From CAWHJN01 sp963829705 (GTDB lineage Bacteria > Bacteroidota > Rhodothermia > Rhodothermales > BA12): 64,000 nt of DNA. The translations under genes and the position numbers were made by a program. Each line of letters opens with the position of its first letter. Position 1 is the stretch's first letter. Below, one piece after another: positions 28,565-38,871 of this stretch. The DNA is taken from positions 1,674,001-1,738,000 of the forward strand of contig CAWHJN010000005.1 in assembly GCA_963829705.1 (NCBI GenBank), read 5' to 3'. The notes below the pieces were generated by a model. That model made no database searches and had not been told where the DNA came from. It worked only from the letters and a program-made list of their open reading frames with translations.

Positions 28565-29152
28565 TTACTGCGTGCCCGCGAGCGCCGCCAGCAGGTCGAT
28601 GTGGACCACCACGTCGTCGCCCGTTTTGAGCGTGCCCAGCATGGCCGTCGGCGGCTTGATGCCGTAGTCGCTCATCTTGACGGGCAACTGGCCGGTAAAG
28701 TGCAGCCTGCCATCGGGCATCGTCGTGCCCTGGAACGTCGCCGTGACGGTGCGTGTCTGGCCTGCGATGGTGAGCCGGCCCGTGGTTTTGACGGCGAAAC
28801 CCGACCCGGTGCCTGCGCCCACCTCTGCCGACGAGAGCGTGAACATGATGGTGGGGTTGGCATCGGCTGCGAGCGCTTCGCGCACCTTGCCGTTCATCGT
28901 GCCGTTCTTGCAGTCGAGTGCCGTCGTCCGCATCCGGATCTCCGACCCAGCGACCGCGACCTTGCTGCCGTCCGTCGTGGCGTCGATCCACCCGGTGACG
29001 CGCGCAGCGTCGCAGTGCCAGTCGTGCAGCGACGAGGTGCCGGTGACTTTGAGGGTACTCGCGTCGGTGAGGACGTAGCGGGTAGGAGGCGCGGGCTGCC
29101 AGGCGGCGAAAAGGAGGAGCAGCGCCGTGAGGGAAATGGAGAGGCGTGTCAT
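28565..29152 (-). CDS. YceI-family periplasmic protein (first copy)
   Basis: This 195-residue YceI member has a signal peptide (MTRLSISLTALLLLFAAW) and the family strands STLKVTGTSSLHDWHCD, NPTIMFTLSSAEV, GRLTIAGQTRTVTATF and MSDYGIKPP. It lies 35 bp upstream of the paralogue and shares its order of motifs, so the pair arose by tandem duplication. Both precede the porin gene on the same strand and may form one envelope operon. Confidence 0.9.
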   Translation of the reverse strand: MTRLSISLTALLLLFAAWQPAPPTRYVLTDASTLKVTGTSSLHDWHCDAARVTGWIDATTDGSKVAVAGSEIRMRTTALDCKNGTMNGKVREALAADANPTIMFTLSSAEVGAGTGSGFAVKTTGRLTIAGQTRTVTATFQGTTMPDGRLHFTGQLPVKMSDYGIKPPTAMLGTLKTGDDVVVHIDLLAALAGTQ

Positions 29153-29502
29153 AGAAGTGGTGTGGTGTAGTACGTGGAGCAGGCCTCATTGCCTGTGTGC
29201 ATCAATGATCGGCACTCCAGCGGTTCGGCTCTGCGAGGCATCCCCGTAAGGGACGTGTAAGCGCGTCCCCCTACGCCGTGTAGGGGTTTCACCCGCACAG
29301 AAGCACGCCTGCCGTGATGCCTCGACGCACCGACCGCGCCTTCATCCACGCTGCACACGCGACGACGCCCTGACGCGCACCTCGGCGCTATCCGCGGACG
29401 AAAAGGGCGGTTCGCGAAGCGCGTTGGGTCCAGCGCAGCGATAGGCGAATCCGCGAGCATCGGATGTGCCGCGTCGATCCTTCATCTCCTCCGAAGCACG
29501 GC
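29153..29502. other. Intergenic region with REP-like hairpins, no gene seen
   Basis: This 350-bp gap between the YceI operon and the DPP-IV gene has no convincing coding frame. It holds two adjoining hairpins: GGGACG (29250-29255) with CGTCCC (29264-29269), and CCCCTAC (29268-29274) with GTAGGGG (29280-29286). These belong to the GTAGGG palindrome family seen elsewhere in the window. A promoter for the YceI/porin genes should lie here but no good hexamers stand out. Confidence 0.5.
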
Positions 29503-31834
29503 TCACCGCCCGCCCGTCTCCGACCTCGCCACGTTGGTGCCGACGAGGTTTTCGCGCACGTAGTCCGTCAGCAACGTGAAGAGGTGCAGGCGCGTCTGTC
29601 CGCCGTAGATGCCGTGGTTGCGGCCCGGATACACCATCAGGTCGAACTGCTTGCCCTCGGCTTGGAGCGCGTCGACCATCTGGACGGTGTTCTGGTAGTG
29701 GACGTTGTCGTCGAAGTCGCCGTGGACGATGAGCAGGTGCTGATCGTCCTGCAAGCGGCCCGCGAGGTCGATGGGCACGTCGGCGTCGTAGCCCTCAGGG
29801 TTTTTCTGCGGCGTGCTCATGAAGCGCTCGGTGTAGATGGTGTCGTAAAAGCGCCAGCTCGTCACCGGGGCCACGGCCAGGCCCACGTGGAACGTCTGCG
29901 GCCCTTCTCCGGCCAGCATCGACATGAGCGTCATGTAGCCGCCGTAGCTCCAGCCCCAGATGCCCATGCGGTCGGCGTCCACGTACGGCAGCGTGCCGAA
30001 GTGCTGCGCGGCGGCGATCTGATCCTGCGCTTCGAGCTTGCCGAGGTTTTTGTACGTCGCCGTGCGGAAAACCTGCCCGCGCCCGCCGGTGCCCCGGTTG
30101 TCCACCGACACGACGATCACGCCCAGTTCTTCGGCGAGGTATTCGAGCCACAGAAAGCGCGAGCCGCCCCACGCGTTGCGGACGGTCTGCGAGCCCGGCC
30201 CGCCGTAGACGTACATCAGGAGCGGGTATTCGCGGCCCGCGTCGAAATCCGACGGCTTCAACACCAGCGCGTTGAGCATCGTCCCGTCGGCGCCCGGTAC
30301 CTGCGTGAATTCCGCGTCAGGGCGGCGGTAGGTCGGCGAGCGTCTCGATGAGCGCGGCGTTGTCGACGAGCATTTTGACGAGTGTGCCGTCGGTTTTGTA
30401 GAGCGCCACGCGCGTCGGCTCGCGGAACGTCGAGTAGCTGTCGATGAAATACCGGCGGTCACGCGACAGGTTGATCGAATGCCAGCCGGGCGTCCGGGTG
30501 ATCTTCTCAGGCGCGGAGGTCGTCGCCCGTCGCGTGCTTTCGTCACCCAGATTCACGCGCTGCCGGTACAGATGCCGTTCGATGGCGCTTTCCTGAGTCG
30601 AGACGAAATAGATCACGCCCGCGTCCTCGTCGGCTCCGAGGAAATCCGTCACGTCCCACTCGCCCGAGGTGAGCTGGCGCACGAGCGTGCCGTCGTTTTT
30701 GTAGAGGTAGAGGTGGCGGTAGCCGTCGCGCTCGGAGACCCAGATAAAGTGCTCGCCGTCGCGCAGGTACGTCAGCGCACCCACGTCGAGGTCGGAAAAG
30801 CCCGTCTCCACGTCCAGCCACGTATCGGAGGTTTCGGTGAGCACGGTCGTGACGGCCATCGTCGCGGGATCTCCATAGAGCACGTCGAGGTGGTTCTGGT
30901 CGCGGTTGAGGCGGAAGATCCACACGTCGCTGCCGCCGTTTTTCTCGGGGGGCGTCCAGCCGAAGAGCGGGATGTACTCGTGTGCCTCGCCGCCCGCGTT
31001 CCACGTATCGGTGTCGAAAAAGCGCGTCGATTTCGCCGCCACGTCGACGACGCCGACCTGGATCTCCGAGTTGGCCTCGCCCGCCTTCGGGTAGCGGAAG
31101 CGGACGTATTCGGGGTAGAGTTCGCGGTAATCCGTCATCGCAAAGTCGCGCGTGTTGGATTCGTCGAGCTTCACGAAGGCGATGTAACGGCCGTCCGGGC
31201 TCCACTGCCAGCCGTCGCGCAGGCCGAATTCTTCCTCGTACACCCAGTCCGTCGTCCCGTTGATGATGCCGCCGTCGCTGCCGTCCGAGGTGAGTTGCGT
31301 CTCCGCCATCGTGGCCAGGTCTACCATAAAAAGGTTGCGGTCGCGCACGAAGGCGGCGCGGGTGCCGTCGGGGCTGAGTTTGGCGAACATCTGAAAGCCC
31401 TTGCTGCGCGAGGCGAGCGGCGTCAGCGTGCCTTTCGCCACGTCGAAGAGGTAGTAGTAGCCTTTCGTGTTCTGCCGCCAGACGGGCTCGGAATCGGTGT
31501 AGAGCAGCACGGTGCCGCCGTCCGCGCTGTACGAAAAGTCCTCGATGCCGATGGTGCGGCTCACGTCGGCAGCGCGCAGGCGGCTGCCGTCGAGCAGCAC
31601 TTCGCGACGGTCGGTTTCGAGGTTGTAGCTCATCAGGTCCGTCGCCTCGCCGTTGCGCTCGACGTAGACGACCACCGGCCCGTCCTGCGCCCAGCGCCCA
31701 CCTGCGAAGCCTTCGCCCGAAAACACGTTCGAGGCGTGGATGTCGCGCAGCGTGAGCGCCTTCTGCTGCGCGTCGGCGGGGAGCGCGGCGGTGACGAGAA
31801 ACAGGACGAGAAGAGCGGCGCGGAGCGTTTTCAT
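29503..31834 (-). CDS. Prolyl dipeptidyl peptidase (DPP-IV, S9B), one frameshift
   Basis: The protein starts at 31834 with a signal peptide (MKTLRAALLVLFLVTAALPADA). Residues about 40-490 form the DPP-IV beta-propeller, including the N-terminus-binding double Glu in WVYEEEFGL. The alpha/beta hydrolase domain continues in another frame from about 30316 and has GWSYGGYM (Ser), HGDFDDNVHY (Asp) and GRNHGIYG (His). The first frame ends early at the stop 30317-30319. Removing one base from the GGG at 30320-30322 gives LADLPPPDAEFTQV and a protein of about 775 residues, the normal length. A sequencing insertion is the simplest explanation. It is periplasmic and cleaves Xaa-Pro dipeptides from peptides. 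Confidence 0.9.
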
Positions 31835-31863
31835 GACGATGGATTAGAGCAAAATGCAGGTAG

Positions 31864-31910
31864 GTACCCGGTACGGGGTACTGCCGGAATCGAGCGCGTA
31901 CCCGGTACCC
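31864..31910. repeat. Direct repeat of GTACCCGGTAC in divergent gap
   Basis: The 11-base word occurs at 31864-31874 and 31898-31908, framed by CAGGTAGGT on the left and the inverse ACCTACC on the right. A related block (GCAGGTAGGT and CGGGGTAC) lies at 51244-51262. It sits between the divergent DPP-IV and alanine racemase genes and may be a mobile short repeat or operator. Confidence 0.5.
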
Positions 31911-31942
31911 TGAACTCCGAACCTACCCGAAGGGCGGTGGGG

Positions 31943-33133
31943 ATGAAAATAGCATCCACGGTTCACAACGCGGGAAGAAAGCCCGAGATTGCGGCCCTTC
32001 CACGTCCTCACGCTTCCGTGCCGTTCGATCCCGCTCTACTAACTGTCACGCAGGCACAGGTGCGCCTCGGCGCGCTGCGTCACAACGTCCGCCTGTTACG
32101 CGAACACGCCACCCCGGCGCGGCTGCGTGCCGTCGTCAAGGCCGACGCCTACGGGCACGGGGCCGTCGCGGTGGCGCATGCGCTGCAAGAGGAGGGCATC
32201 GCGGAGTTCGCCGTCGCCACCGTGCCCGAGGCCCTCGTGCTGCGCGAGGCCGGGGTGGTGGGCAACCTCCTCGTCTTCGCGCCGCCGCAGGAAGCGTTTC
32301 TCGCCGCGTACGACGCCTACGACCTCGATGTATCGGTCACGTCACTGGACGCCTGTCGGGTCGTCGCCGCGCACCCTGCGCCGCTGCGCCTGCACCTCAA
32401 CGTCGACACCGGGATGCACCGGTTGGGCGTGATGCCGGGCGATGTGCCCGAGGCGCTGGCGATCCTCCACGCCTCGCCGCACACGCTGGCGGCGCTGTGG
32501 ACGCACTTCGCCACGGCCGACGAGCCGAAGAGTGCGTTTGCCGCCGAGCAACTCGCCCGCTTCGCTGCCGCCCGCGCCGCCGCGCCGGAAGTACCCATCC
32601 ACGTCTCCAACAGCGGCGCGCTGCTGACGGGGCAGGGGATGCCGCCCGGTGCCGCGAGCGTGCGGATCGGGCTGGCGCTTTACGGGCTGCTGTCCGAAAA
32701 CGAGCGTTCGCTGGGACGCGGGGCGTTGCGAGAAGCGATGCGCCTCACTTCGCGCGTCGTCGCGCTCCGAACCGTGGCGGCGGGCGAGACGGTGTCGTAC
32801 GGGCGGACGTGGACGGCTTCCCATCCCACCCACATCGCCACCGTCGGTGCGGGATACGCCGACGGCGTCCGGCGGGGCCTGTCGAACGTCGGCGAGGTGG
32901 GGGTGCGTGGCGTACGGCGGCCCATCGTCGGGCGTGTGTGCATGGACGCCTTCATGATCGACGCCGGTCCGGCGGATGCCGCGCCGCGTGTATCCGTGGG
33001 GGATGAAGTCGTGCTGTTCGGACCCGGTGGGCCGAGTGCCGCCGAGGTCGCCGCGCAGATCGGGACGATCGCCTACGAGATCGCGTGCGGCGTCGGGCCG
33101 CGCGTGCCGCGTCTCTACGACGACGAACCCTGA
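31943..33133 (+). CDS. alr: Alanine racemase
   Basis: The 396-residue PLP enzyme makes D-alanine for peptidoglycan. The PLP Lys lies in VVKADAYGHG, the barrel has HLNVDTGMHRLG, the catalytic Tyr region is GAGYADGVRRGLS and the C-terminal domain has GRVCMDAFMID. The first 28 residues (MKIASTVHNAGRK onward) look like a non-homologous extension, so a later start near VTQAQVRLGAL cannot be excluded. There is no convincing Shine-Dalgarno sequence. It is divergent from the DPP-IV gene. Confidence 0.95.
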   Translation: MKIASTVHNAGRKPEIAALPRPHASVPFDPALLTVTQAQVRLGALRHNVRLLREHATPARLRAVVKADAYGHGAVAVAHALQEEGIAEFAVATVPEALVLREAGVVGNLLVFAPPQEAFLAAYDAYDLDVSVTSLDACRVVAAHPAPLRLHLNVDTGMHRLGVMPGDVPEALAILHASPHTLAALWTHFATADEPKSAFAAEQLARFAAARAAAPEVPIHVSNSGALLTGQGMPPGAASVRIGLALYGLLSENERSLGRGALREAMRLTSRVVALRTVAAGETVSYGRTWTASHPTHIATVGAGYADGVRRGLSNVGEVGVRGVRRPIVGRVCMDAFMIDAGPADAAPRVSVGDEVVLFGPGGPSAAEVAAQIGTIAYEIACGVGPRVPRLYDDEP

Positions 33134-33312
33134 CGGGAAGGCGCCGCGCGGTGTACCTCGTCCACCCGCACGAGCAGGTGCGACAGCGTCGGCGCGTCGT
33201 GGCGGGGCAGGGGGTCCTGGTCGGAGGCGCGCGGCCCGAGCGCACGCGCGGGCGTGGCGAGGGCGCGAAGGGCCGAGGGCAGCAGGTCGCGCAGGAGCGT
33301 GGGCTGAGGCAT
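33115..33312 (-). CDS. Possible small protein, 65 residues, doubtful
   Basis: An ATG at 33312 opens a 65-residue frame (MPQPTLLRDLLPSALRALA...) overlapping the last 19 bases of alr on the opposite strand. It has a hydrophobic-basic N-terminal helix and no known motif. In DNA of this GC content such a frame can occur by chance. It is listed because nothing else explains the 330-bp gap to the next gene. Confidence 0.25.
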   Translation of the reverse strand: MPQPTLLRDLLPSALRALATPARALGPRASDQDPLPRHDAPTLSHLLVRVDEVHRAAPSRQGSSS

Positions 33313-33463
33313 GGTCAGGCCGGGTTGAGCGGTGCGATGAAGATGCCGTGCCGCTGCTGACACCTGTGTGTCACCCCGATCTTTACGATGAATCTGCGCG
33401 AGGCGGGTATGCAATGCAGTAGCAGGTTCGTTAACTTTCCCCGCTGTCACCCTCCCGCCGCCC

Positions 33464-33883
33464 GTGCGCCATCCCGTTTTGCAACGCATCGTGAGCCTCT
33501 GCCTCCTCGTGGGGACAGCGGCGTCACTGCTGCCGTTCGGGCACGAGGCGCTGGCGCAGGAGCAATGGAATCTGTGGGCGACCGTCCTGCACCGCTTCGC
33601 AGGCACGAGCCTGACGGCCGACCCGGCAGACGGCGCACTCGGCGCAGCCGCGAAGGCGGCGGAAAACGCGAGCGGCTTCGCCCGACGCGACGATCCGCGC
33701 CCGGCGTTCGTCCCGGCCACGATGCCTGCCACCCCGAGCGCGTCCGCAATGCCGCTCGTCGCGGTGGTGGCAGAGAGCCGCTACGTGCCCACCTCGCGCG
33801 CCTTGCCTGGCACGATGCCTTCGCGCGTCCCCTCGCCCGGCCACGCCGCCCTCGGCATGGCCATCGCGCCGCGCGCGCCCTGA
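33464..33883 (+). CDS. Small exported Ala/Pro-rich protein of unknown function
   Basis: A GTG at 33464 gives 139 residues. Residues 1-31 look like a signal peptide (QRIVSLCLLVGTAASLLPFG, cleavage after ALA). The rest is low-complexity, rich in Ala, Pro, Met and Arg, with no motif. It lies 120 bp upstream of secD. It may be a lineage-specific envelope protein or a chance frame; coding support is moderate. Confidence 0.45.
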   Translation: MRHPVLQRIVSLCLLVGTAASLLPFGHEALAQEQWNLWATVLHRFAGTSLTADPADGALGAAAKAAENASGFARRDDPRPAFVPATMPATPSASAMPLVAVVAESRYVPTSRALPGTMPSRVPSPGHAALGMAIAPRAP

Positions 33884-34003
33884 CGCAGTGGGCGGCCCGG
33901 TGCGCGCCGCCCTCCGGTTGTATCCCCCTTCTCTTTCGAGACCCCGGCAACGTTGCTGACGGGTGCCTCGTGACCACGGTATTTCTTTATCTATCCCAAC
34001 GCC

Positions 34004-35881
34004 ATGCGAAACAACGGCTTACGCATCGCTCTGGTGCTCTTCTTCCTCGTCCTCACGGGCTGGCGGTTGATCCCCTCGGTGCGCTACTACTTCGAAACCC
34101 GCAAGCTCAACGCCATGACCGAGGAGGCTCGGCTGGCCTACGAGCAGGAGAACTACGACAGGATCCAAGCGCTGCGCGACGGCGCGCTCAACCTCGGCCT
34201 CGACCTGCAGGGCGGTATGCACGTGACGATGGAGGTGCAGGTGGCCGAACTGCTCCGCGCCCTCGCCACCGAAACCGACGACGCCTTCGAAGCGGCGGTC
34301 GCCGAGGCGCAGGCCGCCACGGTCAACTCCGACGAGTCGTTCGTCGATCTGTTCGCCAGCGCCTTCGAAGCGGCAGATCCCAACGCCCGCCTGTCGCGCT
34401 ACTTCCGCAGCGAAGTGTCAGGCATCTCGCGCCGCTCGTCGAATGCCGAGGTGCAGGCGTATTTGCAGCTGGAGGCCGACGAGGCCGTCGACCGCGCCAT
34501 CGAGATCGTGCGGCAGCGCGTGGACCGCTTCGGCGTGACGGAGCCCTCTATCGTCAAGCAGGGCACGCGGCGCGTCGTCGTCGAGCTTCCCGGCGTAGAC
34601 GAGGCCGAGCGCGTGCGTCGGCTCCTGCGCGGCACGGCGCGGCTGGAGTTCCACCTCATGGCCGACCCCCAGGCGCTCCAGCGCTCGGTGGGCGAGATCA
34701 TCGCCTACTACGACCGCAACACCGACGCGACGCTCGACGCGGACACCACGACGGATACGACCGTCGCCGATGCCGCTGTGGGCGACACGTCGCTCTCCAT
34801 CAGCGACCTCACGACGACCGGCGAGGAGGAAATCCAGAACCCGATTCTTCGCTACCTCGAGGTGTTCCCGCAGGCGTCGGTGGAGTTCGGCGTCGTGGCC
34901 CTGCGCGACACCGCCGCGCTCAACCGCGCGCTCTTCAGGCCCGAAGTGCTGGCGCTGCTGCCGTCGGGCGTCGAGTTGATGTACGAGGCCCGGCCGCTCG
35001 ATGGTGACGCCGGCCGCATCCGGCTGCTCGGTGTGCGCTCGCAGGAAGAACTCACGGGCGAGGTCATCACCGACGCCTCGGTGGACTTCGACGAGACCAA
35101 CCAGCCGCAGGTGACCATGACGATGAACGGCGAGGGCGCGCGCACGTGGGCCCGCCTGACGGGTGCCAACATCGGCAAGCAGATCGCCATCACGCTCGAC
35201 GGCGTCGTGTACTCGTTCCCGAACGTGCTGGGCCGCATCGCGGGTGGGCGTTCGTCCATCACGGGCCTCGGCTCGCGCAACGAGGCCAGCGACATCGTGA
35301 CGATCCTCAAGTCGGGCGCGCTGCCCGCGCCGGTGAGCATCATCGAGGAGCGCACCGTCGGGCCGAGCCTCGGGGCCGAGTCCATCCAAGCGGGCCTGAT
35401 GTCGCTGCTGATCGGCTTCACGCTCGTGGTGATCTTCATGGTGTTGTACTACCGCACGGCGGGCGTGCTGGCCGACATCGCGCTGCTCATCAACGTCATC
35501 TTTATCCTCGGCGTGCTGGCGTGGTTCAACGCCACGCTAACGCTGCCGGGCATGGCAGGCATCGTGCTCACCATCGGCATGGCCGTCGATGCCAACGTGC
35601 TCATCTTCGAGCGCATCCGGGAGGAGATGAAGGCGGGCCGCACGCTGCGCGCCGCTATCGACGCGGGCTACTCGAAGGCCTTCAGCGCCATCTTCGACGC
35701 CAACGTGACGACGTTCTTCACCGGCCTGATCCTGTACTCGTTCGGCGTCGGCCCCATCAAGGGCTTTGCCGTGACGCTCATGGCCGGCATCGCCGCGTCG
35801 CTCTTCAGCGCCATCGTCATCACGCGCATCCTGTTCGACTGGATCGTCGAGGATCGCAAGAAGCTGATCTCGCTGGGATAG
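34004..35881 (+). CDS. secD: Protein translocase subunit SecD
   Basis: The 625-residue protein has a first membrane helix (LRIALVLFFLVLTGW), the D1 motif NLGLDLQGGMHV and a large periplasmic P1 domain with VDRFGVTEPSIVKQG. A C-terminal five-helix membrane domain includes TVGPSLGAESIQAG and MAVDANVLIFERIREE. An acidic insertion (about residues 245-285, rich in Asp and Thr) lies within the periplasmic domain. SecD works with SecF and uses proton motive force to complete Sec export. secF follows after 123 bp with a hairpin between, so the two are likely co-transcribed. Confidence 0.97.
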   Translation: MRNNGLRIALVLFFLVLTGWRLIPSVRYYFETRKLNAMTEEARLAYEQENYDRIQALRDGALNLGLDLQGGMHVTMEVQVAELLRALATETDDAFEAAVAEAQAATVNSDESFVDLFASAFEAADPNARLSRYFRSEVSGISRRSSNAEVQAYLQLEADEAVDRAIEIVRQRVDRFGVTEPSIVKQGTRRVVVELPGVDEAERVRRLLRGTARLEFHLMADPQALQRSVGEIIAYYDRNTDATLDADTTTDTTVADAAVGDTSLSISDLTTTGEEEIQNPILRYLEVFPQASVEFGVVALRDTAALNRALFRPEVLALLPSGVELMYEARPLDGDAGRIRLLGVRSQEELTGEVITDASVDFDETNQPQVTMTMNGEGARTWARLTGANIGKQIAITLDGVVYSFPNVLGRIAGGRSSITGLGSRNEASDIVTILKSGALPAPVSIIEERTVGPSLGAESIQAGLMSLLIGFTLVVIFMVLYYRTAGVLADIALLINVIFILGVLAWFNATLTLPGMAGIVLTIGMAVDANVLIFERIREEMKAGRTLRAAIDAGYSKAFSAIFDANVTTFFTGLILYSFGVGPIKGFAVTLMAGIAASLFSAIVITRILFDWIVEDRKKLISLG

Positions 35882-35889
35882 TCGTCGGC

Positions 35890-35924
35890 CATTCGTCATT
35901 GGTTGAAAAAGCCAGTGACGAATG
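35890..35924 (+). repeat. Hairpin between secD and secF
   Basis: A 13-bp stem with one G-T pair joins CATTCGTCATTGG (35890-35902) and CCAGTGACGAATG (35912-35924) around the loop TTGAAAAAG. There is no T-run after it, so it is not a classic terminator. It could set the SecD/SecF ratio by stabilising or attenuating the mRNA, or be another short intergenic palindrome. Confidence 0.55.
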
Positions 35925-36004
35925 ACAAAGCCATTGTGCTTTAAAACGCTCGATACCCCGACATATTTTCGTGGTCCCAAACGGCCACCCATTACCATAC
36001 TCCC

Positions 36005-36931
36005 ATGCGTATATTCGAAAACACGCACTTCGATTTCATCGGAAACCGTAAGATCGCGTACATCATCTCGACGGTCCTCATCGTGGTAGGGATGATCTTT
36101 CTCGTGACCCGAGGCATCGAGGTTGGCATCGACTTCCAGGGCGGCACGGAGTTCGTCGTGCAGACGGAGAGCCCGCTGCCCGTCACGCAGGTGCGCGAGG
36201 CGCTCGCGGCCACCTTCGGGCGCGAGCCCGAGGTCAAGCGCTTCGACCAGGACGTGCTCATCCGCCTCACCGAGGTCCAGAATGCCGAGGAGGCCGAGGC
36301 GCGCGTCCTCGAGACGCTTTCGACGAGCTTCGCCGGTTCGAATCCGCAGATCGTCAAGAGCGACGTCATCGCCCCGCGCTTTGCCAAAGACCTGATGGAA
36401 GGCGCGATCTACGCCATCCTCGGCTCGCTGCTCGTCATCTTCGTCTACATCCTCATCCGGTTCGAGTGGCGCTTCGGCGCGGGGGCCGTCGTTGCCCTCT
36501 TCCACGACGTGCTCATCACGCTGGGCCTCTTTGCCATGCTGCACCACATCCTGCCGTTCTCGCTCCAGATCGACCAGGCCATCATCGCGGCGTTCCTGAC
36601 CATCGTGGGCTATTCGATCAACGACACCGTCGTCGTCTTCGACCGCATCCGCGAGGAGATGGTGCCGCGCAAGGGCGAAGACTTCGCCACCGTAGTCAAC
36701 GACGCCATCAACCAGACGCTCTCGCGCACGCTCATCACGTCCGGGACGACCTTGCTCGTGGTGTTCGTGCTCTTTATTTTGGGCGGCGACGTGCTCAAAG
36801 GCTTCGCGTTCGCGCTGCTCGTGGGCATCGGCGTAGGCACGTACTCGTCGATCTTCGTAGCTTCCCCCATCGTGGTCGAACTGCGCCAGCGGATGAAACC
36901 CGCCGCAAAGCCGGTCGTGGCCAAACGTTAA
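36005..36931 (+). CDS. secF: Protein translocase subunit SecF
   Basis: The 308-residue protein has six membrane helices, the SecF motif GIDFQGGTEFVVQ after the first helix, a periplasmic domain and GYSINDTVVVFDRIREE in the fourth and fifth helix region. The length is standard. SecD and SecF are separate genes here, not fused as in many Bacteroidota. Confidence 0.97.
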   Translation: MRIFENTHFDFIGNRKIAYIISTVLIVVGMIFLVTRGIEVGIDFQGGTEFVVQTESPLPVTQVREALAATFGREPEVKRFDQDVLIRLTEVQNAEEAEARVLETLSTSFAGSNPQIVKSDVIAPRFAKDLMEGAIYAILGSLLVIFVYILIRFEWRFGAGAVVALFHDVLITLGLFAMLHHILPFSLQIDQAIIAAFLTIVGYSINDTVVVFDRIREEMVPRKGEDFATVVNDAINQTLSRTLITSGTTLLVVFVLFILGGDVLKGFAFALLVGIGVGTYSSIFVASPIVVELRQRMKPAAKPVVAKR

Positions 36932-36949
36932 CCCAACCTCACCCCTGTC

Positions 36950-37303
36950 ATGAACTATTCCGTCGACGAGCGCTACGGCGCGGTTGTCATCACGCTCAAG
37001 GGCAACGTCATGGGCGGCCCCGACGGCTCCGAACTCCGCGATGAGTTGCAGCGCCTCAAAGACGAGGGCAAGAAGAACGTCGTCGTGGATCTGTCGAAGG
37101 CCAAGTTCATGAACTCCAGCGGTCTGGGGATGCTGATCTCCGGCCTCACGACGATGCGGAACGCCGGCGGCGACCTCCGCCTCGCCCACGTCGCCGACCG
37201 GATCCAGAGCCTGCTTGTCATCACGAAGCTCATCACCGTCTTCAAACACTTCGACACGACCGAAGAGGCCGTGCAGTCGTTCGAAACCGACCCGGTGGGC
37301 TGA
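36950..37303 (+). CDS. STAS-domain anti-sigma factor antagonist
   Basis: This 117-residue single STAS domain has the SpoIIAA-like phosphorylation site MNSSGLGML near residue 57 (second Ser the likely target). It should bind and sequester an anti-sigma kinase or phosphatase-regulated partner when unphosphorylated. It lies 18 bp after secF, so it is probably in the same transcript. No cognate RsbW-type kinase is adjacent. Confidence 0.92.
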   Translation: MNYSVDERYGAVVITLKGNVMGGPDGSELRDELQRLKDEGKKNVVVDLSKAKFMNSSGLGMLISGLTTMRNAGGDLRLAHVADRIQSLLVITKLITVFKHFDTTEEAVQSFETDPVG

Positions 37304-37490
37304 CGCGGCTGATCGTTCTACACCGAGGCGGCGGGTCGTAGGGGCCTGCCGCCTTCTTTGTGTGGTTGGTTTCGCTCCCATGGCGGGGCAGGCTGCGTTG
37401 CTCGCTGGTTGTGAGGGTTGGTTTGCTACCTGATTCGATGACCAACCCAACCAACGAACCAACCCAACAAACTCAATAACCCTCTTTCCC

Positions 37491-38771
37491 ATGCCCGTCA
37501 GTGTCATCATCGGAAGCCAGTGGGGCGACGAAGGCAAAGGCAAACTCGTCGATCTGTTCAGCCAGGACGTCGACGTGGTCGCCCGTTACCAGGGCGGTGC
37601 CAATGCCGGCCACACCATCTGCTGGGGCGACGAGACGTTCGTGCTCCACCTCGTGCCGAGCGGCATCTTCCACAAGCACGTCACCTGCGTGATCGGCAAC
37701 GGCGTCGTCATCGACCCCGTCGCCATCATGGAGGAGATCCGCATGATCAAGGAGTTGGGCTACGAGGTCGATGGGCGCTTGCTCATCTCGCACAACGCGC
37801 ACCTCATCATGCCGTACCACAAAAAGGTGGAGCAGGCCCGAGAGGCCGCGCGCGAGGGGGGAGCCATCGGCACGACGGGGCGCGGCATCGGCCCGGCGTA
37901 CGTCGACAAATTCGCCCGGACGGGCATCCGCGTCGTCGACTTGCTCGACCGCGACGTGCTGCGGAAAAAGCTGACGACGGCCATCGAGGAGAAGAACGCC
38001 GTCCTGAAGAGCATCTACGGAGCCGAGACGCTCGACGTAGACGCCATCGTGGAGGAGTACGTCGAGTTCGACCGCCTCATCGACCCGTACGTCACCGACA
38101 CCGTCCACTACCTCAATGGCGCGCTCGCAGAGGGCAAGCGCGTGCTCGCCGAAGGCGCGCAGGGATCGCTGCTCGACGTGGACTTCGGCACGTACCCGTT
38201 CGTCACCTCGTCGCACCCGACCGTTGGGGGCTGCTGCACCGGCCTCGGCATCCCGCCGACGAAGATCGACACCGTCATCGGCATCGTGAAGGCGTACTGC
38301 ACGCGCGTGGGCAACGGGCCTTTCGTGACCGAGCTGGACGACGAAACCGGCAAACACCTGCGCGAAGTGGGCCACGAGTTCGGCGCGACGACGGGACGCC
38401 CGCGCCGCTGCGGCTGGCTCGACCTCGTCGCCCTCCGCTACTCGTGCATGATCAACGGCTTCACCGAGCTGGCCATCACCAAGCTCGACGTGCTCTCCGG
38501 GCTCGACGAGATCAAGGTCTGCACCCGCTACCGCATCGGCGACAAAGAGACCGTACGTTTCCCTGTGGACGTGCCGACGCTCGAAAAGGCCACGCCCGTC
38601 TACGAAACGTTCCCAGGCTGGCACGACGACCTCACCGGCGCGTCGCACGTCAACGACTTGCCGGATGCGGCGCGTACCTACCTGCGCTTCGTGCAACAGC
38701 AGGTAGACGTGCCGATTTCGAGCATCTCCACCGGCCCCAAACGCAGCCAGACGATCCTGCTGGACGTGTAG
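37491..38771 (+). CDS. purA: Adenylosuccinate synthetase
   Basis: The full-length 426-residue enzyme has the P-loop-like GSQWGDEGKGKLVD, GGANAGHT, GTTGRGIGPAY and the IMP-binding EGAQGSLLDVDFGTYPFVT. It joins IMP and aspartate with GTP to give adenylosuccinate in AMP synthesis. The 187-bp upstream gap contains the direct repeat CCAACCAAC/CCAACCC next to the start. Confidence 0.98.
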   Translation: MPVSVIIGSQWGDEGKGKLVDLFSQDVDVVARYQGGANAGHTICWGDETFVLHLVPSGIFHKHVTCVIGNGVVIDPVAIMEEIRMIKELGYEVDGRLLISHNAHLIMPYHKKVEQAREAAREGGAIGTTGRGIGPAYVDKFARTGIRVVDLLDRDVLRKKLTTAIEEKNAVLKSIYGAETLDVDAIVEEYVEFDRLIDPYVTDTVHYLNGALAEGKRVLAEGAQGSLLDVDFGTYPFVTSSHPTVGGCCTGLGIPPTKIDTVIGIVKAYCTRVGNGPFVTELDDETGKHLREVGHEFGATTGRPRRCGWLDLVALRYSCMINGFTELAITKLDVLSGLDEIKVCTRYRIGDKETVRFPVDVPTLEKATPVYETFPGWHDDLTGASHVNDLPDAARTYLRFVQQQVDVPISSISTGPKRSQTILLDV

Positions 38772-38871
38772 CAGCGCGGGGGCTTCGGATGCGCAAGCCG
38801 TACCCGAGAAGCGCACGTTTGCCTCGCCCCTGGGGCTGCGCTATCATGGCGTATCGCTACCGAGGAAGGCC

